Positions 6,918 through 11,931 of a stretch of DNA of 13,395 nt are shown in pieces (within the stretch, counting starts at the first letter, position 1; every line of letters starts with the position of its first letter). The position numbers and the translations under genes were made by a program. The notes beneath the pieces were generated by a model. The model was not told the origin of the DNA. It did no database searches and was given only the letters and a program-made list of their open reading frames with translations. This stretch comes from Candidatus Hodarchaeota archaeon. GTDB taxonomy: Archaea; Asgardarchaeota; Heimdallarchaeia; Hodarchaeales; YT1-057. The DNA is taken from the NCBI GenBank assembly GCA_016839955.1, contig JAEOTI010000507.1, positions 1 through 13,395 of the forward strand, written 5' to 3'.

Positions 6918-7868
6918 TTAAGATTTCAGACTTCTTCTGCGAGAACGAATCATTAACATTGCTGCAAATAGGGCTCCAGATAAAACAAGAAGAGCATTAA
7001 AACCATAACCGCCCTCTTCAGTGTTGCCAGAAATACCCACTTCCGGATCATGAACTAAAGAAGATCCAAAATGATCGTAGCACAAGTAAATCCCGTTATT
7101 TCCTTCAGTTCTGCTGTAAACGTTAATTCTGTTTCCTGCGCTTTCTGCTGATGAGTTATATCCAAAAAAACCTTCATTCATTGTGTATCTTGTCTTGTTT
7201 TGGTTTTGGTTTCTATTTTGAATTTTGTTATTCCCCTGAAAGTTAATCTCAATAGCTAAGCGAGTGGAATTTTCCTCATCTGACCATGTGTAGTTATTGA
7301 TTATTATGTCAAATTTCAGCTGATCTGTTGCATTGGCATAGAAATGATTCCGAAATTGGATGTATGGAGTATTTTCATGTGTTAAGTTGAAATGAATTGC
7401 AGAAACAGAGTTACCACTCATTTCAACATTAAAATCACTATAAATCCATGAAAGAGAAGAGAGAGTTAACTCGGATTGGGAATATTTCACTTCCCCTTTA
7501 TCATATAATCCATTATCGTTGTTATCAGAAAATTCGAAAATTTTGAGGAATTTCACCTTGTATGTATTCTTTCCTCCGTGAATTTTCCCACCTTCGTCAG
7601 TTTTATTACTATTTACCATTAATTGCTCAGTATTTTTTGTTATAGGATCCGTTTTTATTGGTGTCGTCATAGAAGTTTCATCACTCCTTGTCCAAAACCA
7701 ATATTGAGGGACATTTTCATTTGAGGTAAGTTTCACGCCTAAGTTAGGAGTGGTTATTGTTGCTTGACCGGAAGAATAGAAATATTCAATTTCAGAAGCT
7801 GAAGCTTGATTAACAGGTAAAATTAGAAAACTAATTACAAAAATGATTGATAAAATTCGGTTTCTCAT
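6918..7868 (-). CDS. Surface protein with an EF-hand-like calcium loop and C-terminal membrane anchor
   Basis: The 316-residue product has a signal peptide (1-25, ending QASASE), a beta-rich ectodomain, and a C-terminal signal: an acidic, Gly-rich spacer (EEGGYG, 284-289), one hydrophobic helix (about 290-307) and the tail RSRRRSLKS. That tripartite end resembles archaeal CTERM sorting or anchoring domains; I cannot assign a named subtype. Residues 115-126 (DNNDNGLYDKGE) fit a 12-residue EF-hand/dockerin-like calcium loop, with D115, N117, N119, D123 and E126 at the ligand positions. Residues 185-198 (KFDIIINNYTWSDE) match a segment of the 2634-3260 protein. A low-complexity Gln/Asn run lies at 217-224, and sequons are frequent. 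The ATG at 7868 has a GAGGT Shine-Dalgarno motif, and the GTPase gene ends 45 bases upstream. Function is unknown; a calcium-stabilised envelope protein is inferred. Confidence 0.82.
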   Translation of the reverse strand: MRNRILSIIFVISFLILPVNQASASEIEYFYSSGQATITTPNLGVKLTSNENVPQYWFWTRSDETSMTTPIKTDPITKNTEQLMVNSNKTDEGGKIHGGKNTYKVKFLKIFEFSDNNDNGLYDKGEVKYSQSELTLSSLSWIYSDFNVEMSGNSVSAIHFNLTHENTPYIQFRNHFYANATDQLKFDIIINNYTWSDEENSTRLAIEINFQGNNKIQNRNQNQNKTRYTMNEGFFGYNSSAESAGNRINVYSRTEGNNGIYLCYDHFGSSLVHDPEVGISGNTEEGGYGFNALLVLSGALFAAMLMIRSRRRSLKS

Positions 7869-7913
7869 CTCTTAAACCTCTTTTTTTCAAAATAATTCCA
7901 TAAATATTAGGGT

Positions 7914-8477
7914 TCATTCGTCAATTATTATATTTCTAAATATTAGAATATTCTCAGCTAGGCTTTCAAAGGCTTGATCGACTTGTTCACCTGTTTTTGC
8001 TGATGTTTCAATGTAGGGAACTTGGAAACCGTGTTCCTTGGTTTTCTCAGATAGTTCTTTCGCAAAGGCTTGACCTTCCTTAGTTGATACGCATTCAGGC
8101 ATCTTTTTTCGAAGATCTACTTTATTTCCAAGAACAATCGTAGGTTGTATACTTTTATTTTGAGTCCATTGTTCATTGATCCAATTTGGTAGGTTTTCAA
8201 GGGTTCTTTTCCGAGTTAAATCAAAAACAAGTATTGTTCCAAACGCTCCAAGATAATAAGGTCTTTGGAGTGATGCCCAGCTTGGCTGGCCCGCAAAATC
8301 CCATACCTGAAATCTGAAATGATGTCCCCGAAAGTCAATATCTTTTACTGACACTTGTGCGCCTACTGTAGCCAAGTAAGAACGTTTAAATCCCTTCCCC
8401 ATATATCTCGCACACAACGACGTCTTTCCTACTGCTCCATCACCAAGGACAGTAATTTTATTGAGAAAAGTAGACAT
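7914..8477 (-). CDS. Rab/Ras-like small GTPase
   Basis: The 187-residue protein has all five GTPase motifs. G1 is GDGAVGKT (12-19), G2 is Thr37 in ATVGAQ, and G3 is WDFAGQ (59-64) with the catalytic glutamine Q64. G4 is GNKVD (117-121) and G5 is ETSAK (157-161). The length and WDFAGQ motif place it in the Ras/Rab-like group that is greatly expanded in Asgard archaea. It should cycle between GTP- and GDP-bound states as a cytosolic switch. The C-terminus (FRNIIIDE) has no cysteine for prenylation and the N-terminus (MSTFL) has no myristoylation glycine, so it carries no obvious lipid anchor. The ATG at 8477 follows AGGAG (8493-8489) by 11 bases. It lies 31 bases after the NadE-like gene and 45 bases before a surface-protein gene, probably in one transcript. 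Partners (GEF/GAP) are not visible. Confidence 0.95.
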   Translation of the reverse strand: MSTFLNKITVLGDGAVGKTSLCARYMGKGFKRSYLATVGAQVSVKDIDFRGHHFRFQVWDFAGQPSWASLQRPYYLGAFGTILVFDLTRKRTLENLPNWINEQWTQNKSIQPTIVLGNKVDLRKKMPECVSTKEGQAFAKELSEKTKEHGFQVPYIETSAKTGEQVDQAFESLAENILIFRNIIIDE

Positions 8478-8508
8478 GAAGGTTCGGTCTCCTAGTTATT
8501 CAAAGCCC

Positions 8509-9447
8509 TTATAATTTTGGTCTAATCGGTACTTTTCTTTGAAATTTGCTCATTTCGTAGAAATGTTTAACTTTTTCAATTCTTTTAATATCAGTCGGCA
8601 AAGTTTCAGAGATTTTAACTTCAGACCAACCAGCTTGTAAACGAACTAAAATTTCATCTACATCTTTTACGTGTAAATCAAAAAAATAAAAATACTTATT
8701 TTTCACATTAGGAAGAATTTCACCGCCTGGTAATTGTTTAATCTCGTTAGGGGCCTCAAAGTATTCTGCTAGTTGTCTTACTTGGGTTTTATAGAGGTCT
8801 CCAATTGGCATTAAGTCTCCAGCATGCCCATATCCGAATTTGGAAAAAAGACCCGTTAGCCACTCTGTCTTATTTGTTTTATTAATTAAGATTAAATTCT
8901 CTCTTTCTGCAAAAAAATATGCTAAAGCTGCTTTTAATCGCTTTTTCAATTTGTCTTTTGCGACAATTTCTTGAATTCTCTTTTCTCGTTCAGACTTTGG
9001 TTTTCCAATCAGATCATATGTCTGATCTCTCATAGCCTCTTTGAGGAGATGGCTCTGCAAAAGGAATTTTCCCATATTCCTCAGATAGATTTCTGGAATT
9101 ATGTCAAATTTGTGAGTAAGGATTCCTTCTGAATCTATTAATAGACCCAGCGCTTCATCAACGTTAAACATAAGTACTTTATCTGATCCATCGATTCCTA
9201 AATATTTCTTAGCTATTGAGCTAATTTCTTTCTTCCTTGAAGGTGGAACATCACTTGTTACAACTAATTTGACTGATTCTAATCCAGCTGCTTCAATACA
9301 AAGCTTAGTAACCGTAAATGAATCAATTTGACCACTAAACATCACGAGAAGGCCAGAAGTACACCTTTCTTCCATATTTTCTTTTATAAAATCCACAATC
9401 TTCGTTGTGACACTTTTTGGGTCAATTTCAAGATTAAAGGTTGTCAA
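8509..9447 (-). CDS. Divergent NAD synthetase (NadE)-like ATP-pyrophosphatase
   Basis: The 312-residue protein has the order of an NAD synthetase domain: a PP-loop-like FSGQIDS (37-43), then AYFFAERENLILINKTNKTE (176-195), then FSKFGYGHAGDLMPIGDLYKTQV (201-223), and a C-terminal FQRKVPIRPKL like the HKRxxPP end of NadE. NadE makes NAD+ from deamido-NAD+, ATP and ammonia. Key places differ from the textbook enzyme. The PP-loop SGGxDS reads SGQIDS, the GTxNKSE motif reads KTNKTE, and the usual PSAxLxxxQxDE loop is replaced by LPGGEILPNVKNKYF (239-253). A charged helical insert lies at about 118-168. There is no glutaminase domain. It may be an active but divergent enzyme or a paralogue with another job. 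The start is TTG at 9447; an ATG at 9475 is out of frame across an eight-A run. It is the first gene of the likely GTPase operon. Confidence 0.78.
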   Translation of the reverse strand: MTTFNLEIDPKSVTTKIVDFIKENMEERCTSGLLVMFSGQIDSFTVTKLCIEAAGLESVKLVVTSDVPPSRKKEISSIAKKYLGIDGSDKVLMFNVDEALGLLIDSEGILTHKFDIIPEIYLRNMGKFLLQSHLLKEAMRDQTYDLIGKPKSEREKRIQEIVAKDKLKKRLKAALAYFFAERENLILINKTNKTEWLTGLFSKFGYGHAGDLMPIGDLYKTQVRQLAEYFEAPNEIKQLPGGEILPNVKNKYFYFFDLHVKDVDEILVRLQAGWSEVKISETLPTDIKRIEKVKHFYEMSKFQRKVPIRPKL

Positions 9448-9783
9448 AGCTATTACAAATCCTTTTTTTTACCATAACAAGAAAGCAATTATTCACTTTG
9501 CATGAAATTATTAATACCTTAAGAGTTCAAAGGTCATTTTAATGTTGGAACTTTATTTTTTAGTCCATTTTTAACAATAAATTATCCTAAGAAATCATAA
9601 TGCCCCCAATATAAGCGACTTGAACAAAAAGTAAGAGGAAATAATGATCTTCCTAACTTTCAGATTCAAATTCCATCTGAAATTCAAAGAACAGCTTTAG
9701 GAAGTATCCATTGTGCAATGTGAAAGATATCATTGTATGTCAAAAAACCTCTGTATAAGATCAATATAGAGAAAGAAGATCTG
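9448..9783. other. Intergenic region upstream of the NadE-like gene
   Basis: This stretch of 336 bases contains no convincing gene. On the minus strand GGTATTAATA (about 9511-9520) is a TATA-like candidate for the NadE-like gene, with the eight-A run (9463-9470) and the out-of-frame ATG (9475) between it and the TTG start. A purine-rich AGAAAGAAG leads into the small plus-strand ORF at 9784. A 40-codon open frame at 9601-9723 lacks a start codon and is noted under the rejected items. Confidence 0.4.
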
Positions 9784-9954
9784 ATGAAAGAGATAACGAA
9801 TGAAGAATTAATGTCATTAGCAAATGATGATGAAATCCTGAAAGAAAGAATACTAGATCCTTTGAATGAACAAGATTATATACATTTGGAAGATCAGAGC
9901 ATTTTTCTCACAAATAAGGGGCTAGATTTCGCAGAGACTTATTCATTTGAATAA
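9784..9954 (+). CDS. Small putative winged-helix-like protein
   Basis: The frame gives a 56-residue acidic protein from the ATG at 9784, which is preceded by AGAAAGAAG. An upstream TTG at 9733 in the same frame would add 17 residues but has no ribosome site. The C-terminal half, LNEQDYIHLEDQSIFLTNKGLDFAE, has the look of the wing and last helix of archaeal winged-helix regulators (L-x-x-x-x-Y-I, then LTxKGxxFA). The protein is too short to hold a full winged helix, so it may be a small partner, a truncated regulator or a chance ORF. It precedes the promoter of the 10181 gene. Confidence that it is translated is moderate at best. Confidence 0.42.
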   Translation: MKEITNEELMSLANDDEILKERILDPLNEQDYIHLEDQSIFLTNKGLDFAETYSFE

Positions 9955-10120
9955 TTGAGATTTTTTTCACCTAATTATTAAGCTCTTGTGGTTTACAAAC
10001 TAATTTTTTGATTTAGTGCAGATAATTCCTTGTTATAGCAAATTCTAGGCTCTTTTTAAACGGATTTTACACCAAAAGTGATATATTCATATCGATTTTA
10101 CTTCGATGAATTACATTATT

Positions 10121-10135
10121 AGAAAGGTTTATATT
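10121..10135 (+). promoter_or_regulatory. Archaeal promoter (BRE plus TATA) of the 10181 gene
   Basis: AGAAAGG (10121-10127), a BRE-like purine stretch, is followed directly by the TATA box TTTATATT (10128-10135). Transcription would begin near 10155-10160, leaving a leader of about 20-25 bases before the ATG at 10181. Two related sequences, ATAGATTTAG (10141) and ATAGATCTAA (10157), lie over the expected start site and include the palindrome TAGATCTA. They could bind a regulator, perhaps the winged-helix protein encoded downstream; that link is inference. Confidence 0.6.
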
Positions 10136-10180
10136 TCAATATAGATTTAGTTAGAAATAGATCTAAGTAAAAAATGATTG

Positions 10181-10603
10181 ATGGTTGTGTTCAATGTGCA
10201 AAAACTCGAAATCGTTGGTGACGCAAGAGCGTTGAAAAAAGGTATACAAACTTTAAATGGCATTGATTGTCGTCTGAAAGCTGTAAAAGATTTGGAAATT
10301 GTTCCTGTAAATGTTAATGGTGAAGATGGTTATGTTGTTATAGGAGATCATTCTATAACAATTAAAGAGACTATTTCTCCATCTATGGAGTTCTCATTAA
10401 TTTTAGGAATCAATGGTACACTCATGAAAATCTCTGAACCTCGTGGACCTGCTTCAAAAGAATCTCATGTTCATGTTGTTAATGCTTTTCGAAGGTATAT
10501 GATGAATCAAATGAAAAATGAGAAATTTGCTCCTAAAGGGGTAATTATGGGGGTTTCACGTAATGGAACCCAAGCGAGCGAACTTTGGCATATTGTAGAT
10601 TAA
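10181..10603 (+). CDS. Unrecognised 140-residue protein, first gene of a two-gene unit with a winged-helix protein
   Basis: I do not recognise this family. The protein is 140 residues, with no signal peptide or membrane segment. It looks mixed alpha/beta: strands near 1-12, 38-61 (LEIVPVNVNGEDGYVVIG) and 70-85 (FSLILGINGTLMKI), a helix around 94-114 that includes HVH (96-98) and basic residues, and a conserved-looking end, GVIMGVSRNGTQASELWHIVD. The ATG at 10181 is preferred over the adjacent in-frame TTG at 10178; an ATG at 10174 is in another frame. A well-formed TATA promoter precedes it. The gene downstream starts about 30 bases after the stop and encodes a DNA-binding protein, so the two may act together, for instance as a sensor and a regulator. 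That pairing is inferred only from position. Confidence 0.75.
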   Translation: MVVFNVQKLEIVGDARALKKGIQTLNGIDCRLKAVKDLEIVPVNVNGEDGYVVIGDHSITIKETISPSMEFSLILGINGTLMKISEPRGPASKESHVHVVNAFRRYMMNQMKNEKFAPKGVIMGVSRNGTQASELWHIVD

Positions 10604-10633
10604 ATTCAACCTAAATCAGTTGATGTGTGTGAA

Positions 10634-10900
10634 ATGAAAAAAAGACATGAATTAGTTTCAAAGAAGACTTTGGGAGTCATTTCGAATGTGGTTTTAAAAC
10701 AACCGGGAGTTACGAGTAAAAATTTGGCTTTCCAAGTAGGTTTATCTGAACGAACAGTTCGAGCAGCGACCAAACAATTAGTTCTGCAAGGACAAATTAT
10801 CAAAAAGAAAAATCTGCAGGATTTAAGGCATTCCCATTTTTTCTCCCCTTCTTACTTTGCAAACAACCTAAAAATGTCCTCAGGGGTAGCTAGCGCTTAG
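10634..10900 (+). CDS. Small winged-helix DNA-binding protein
   Basis: The 88-residue basic protein has a classic helix-turn-helix: QPGVTSKNLAFQVGLSERTVRAATKQLVLQGQI (residues 23-55), with GLSERTV as the recognition helix start, followed by a short basic wing (IKKKNLQDLRHSHFFSP). This is the arrangement of small archaeal winged-helix repressors or activators related to the ArsR/MarR clan. The C-terminus is polar and probably disordered. ATG at 10634 is chosen; GTG at 10625 would add three residues. It follows the 140-residue gene by 30 bases, so both are likely on one transcript, and it ends in a strong terminator that includes its stop codon. It may bind the repeats at the promoter near 10141-10167 (inference). 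Confidence 0.8.
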   Translation: MKKRHELVSKKTLGVISNVVLKQPGVTSKNLAFQVGLSERTVRAATKQLVLQGQIIKKKNLQDLRHSHFFSPSYFANNLKMSSGVASA

Positions 10901-10913
10901 CTCCCCTTTTTTT
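10883..10913 (+). terminator. Strong bacterial-style intrinsic terminator overlapping the stop codon of the winged-helix gene
   Basis: GGGG (10883-10886) pairs with CCCC (10903-10906). After one unpaired T, AGCTA (10888-10892) pairs with TAGCT (10898-10902), closing a five-base GCGCT loop. Seven T residues (10907-10913) follow immediately. The TAG stop (10898-10900) forms part of the 3' arm. This nine-base-pair GC-containing stem with a T7 tail has the textbook intrinsic terminator shape, which is unusual for archaea, where T-tracts alone usually suffice. Confidence 0.82.
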
Positions 10914-10938
10914 CTTTATAGATACTTCTTTTTTATTT

Positions 10939-11316
10939 TTAAATCATATTTCCTCCAATGATTAGTACAGCAACCGTGAAAAGGATTACTGGACAAATCT
11001 TCATTGGAATAACTGATGTGCGAAATCCAAAAGCAAAATGGATTCCGGACGAAATTAGGAGGAAACCTCCTGAAAGATTATAGACAATCTCTGAGACTGG
11101 TTTATCGGAACCCTCAATAAATGTTACAGCAAAAACGAGAGCACTAATGAATATTAATGCCGTTGCTTCAACAATCCATGTCTGAATTAAGACCAACCGA
11201 TTTTCATCAGTCAAAGGTTCAAAACCTTTGACAACTGCTTTTGTGGGAGCTGCGTGGGCTATCCCCCAAAAGAATAATATGATAGAACCAAGATAGATTA
11301 ATAAATCTTCAGCCAT
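10939..11316 (-). CDS. Small four-helix membrane protein paired with a MarR regulator
   Basis: The product is 125 residues with four membrane helices (about 5-24, 45-66, 79-98, 104-122). A conserved-looking signature links the first two: WGIAHAAPTKAVVKGFEPLTDENR (17-40), then WIVEATALIFISALV. I associate this WGxAHxxPTxxVVxGF pattern with an unnamed family of small prokaryotic membrane proteins, from memory and without a known function. Its ATG at 11316 is only 6 bases after the MarR stop, and a GGTG motif inside the end of the MarR gene may serve as ribosome site, so translation is probably coupled. MarR regulators often control an adjacent transporter or membrane gene, so this protein is the likely regulated output. 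It could aid export or tolerance of a small compound; that is inference. Confidence 0.8.
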   Translation of the reverse strand: MAEDLLIYLGSIILFFWGIAHAAPTKAVVKGFEPLTDENRLVLIQTWIVEATALIFISALVFAVTFIEGSDKPVSEIVYNLSGGFLLISSGIHFAFGFRTSVIPMKICPVILFTVAVLIIGGNMI

Positions 11317-11322
11317 AATAGT

Positions 11323-11790
11323 TTACACCGCCATTTGAAAGATACTAGATTTTTCTAATTTTTTTAATAACGAGATCAGCTTTTGGATCTCAACCGGGTC
11401 AAGAACTTCACAACAAGTGGAAAAAGCGTCTTTCAACACTGAGGAAGTCTTTTCAAGAGTTTTTAGTCCATCTTTTGTTGTTGTTACAATGAATTGTCTT
11501 CGATCTGTTGGGTGAGGTTCTCGGGTTGCGAATCCTTTCTTTTCTAAGCTATCTACCAACTTTGTAATTGTTGGACGAGTACACTTATTCTCTTCAGCTA
11601 ACTGAGTGAGATTCATCCCTTCTGCTTTAGATAAGCTCACTAAACAACTATATTGATGTGGTGTTATTCGAGTTTCACTATTCACACGGGCTGAAAACTG
11701 GTTTAGTCTTTTTGCCATTCTTGTGATTAGATTAAAAACTACAGGTAACGATATTTCCTCAGTTTTGGAATCTTCAACCATTTTTTGCAT
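11323..11790 (-). CDS. MarR-family transcriptional regulator
   Basis: The 155-residue protein has the MarR fold order: an N-terminal dimer helix (15-36), ITPHQYSCLVSLSKAEG (42-58), the helix-turn-helix LTQLAEENKCTRPTITKLVDSLEKKGF (61-87), and the wing with REPHPTDRRQFIVTTT (90-105), where the PTDRR is the family hallmark. C-terminal helices complete the dimer interface. Four cysteines are present (C49, C70, C126, C127); C70 lies in the helix-turn-helix, which leaves room for redox or thiol sensing, but this is speculative. ATG at 11790 follows AAGGATG by about 8 bases. The start codon overlaps a perfect small dyad (11789-11801), and an operator-like pair of palindromes surrounds its TATA box. 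It is expected to repress itself and the membrane protein gene 6 bases downstream. Confidence 0.93.
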   Translation of the reverse strand: MQKMVEDSKTEEISLPVVFNLITRMAKRLNQFSARVNSETRITPHQYSCLVSLSKAEGMNLTQLAEENKCTRPTITKLVDSLEKKGFATREPHPTDRRQFIVTTTKDGLKTLEKTSSVLKDAFSTCCEVLDPVEIQKLISLLKKLEKSSIFQMAV

Positions 11791-11801
11791 GACTAAGTCA
11801 T
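11789..11801 (-). promoter_or_regulatory. Small dyad across the MarR start codon and ribosome site
   Basis: ATGACT-A-AGTCAT is a perfect dyad of six-base arms. On the minus strand it contains the MarR ATG (11790), the end of the AAGGATG ribosome site, and a two-codon frame ATG-ACT-TAG beginning at 11801, out of frame with MarR. It could be an extra protein-binding site or an RNA hairpin limiting translation; either is inference. Confidence 0.35.
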
Positions 11802-11844
11802 CCTTTGTACTCTTTATGATTTTCAGAAGGACATTACAGAATTG

Positions 11845-11888
11845 ATTAGCATACTAATTATTAGATATATAAATGTTAGTATGCTAAT
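11845..11888 (-). promoter_or_regulatory. Probable MarR operator pair flanking the TATA box of the marR promoter
   Basis: ATTAGCATACTAA (11845-11857) and TTAGTATGCTAAT (11876-11888) are perfect inverted copies. Each is itself a quasi-palindrome of form TTAG-N4-CTAA, the shape expected for a MarR dimer site. Their centres are 30 bases apart, close to three helical turns, so two dimers would sit on nearly the same face. On the minus strand the TATA box TTTATATA (11873-11866) lies between them, so binding at either site should block TBP or polymerase. The first MarR codon is about 55 bases downstream. Autorepression is inferred from this layout. Confidence 0.72.
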
Positions 11889-11931
11889 AAAAAAATTATA
11901 CCCAAAAATCAAAACCATGAATATTTTTCTA

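Noticed and set aside
9601..9723. 40-codon plus-strand open frame ending GSIHCAM
   Set aside because: It has no ATG, GTG or TTG start in frame and no recognisable domain; chance or a very old remnant.
10606..10803. Minus-strand open frame of 65 codons, cysteine-containing
   Set aside because: It overlaps the helix-turn-helix gene on the opposite strand, which has a recognisable domain, promoter and terminator.
11845..11888. The 13-base inverted repeat as a terminator of the propeller gene
   Set aside because: The loop is 18 bases, there is no T-tract after it on the minus strand, and each arm is itself palindromic around a TATA box, which fits an operator better.
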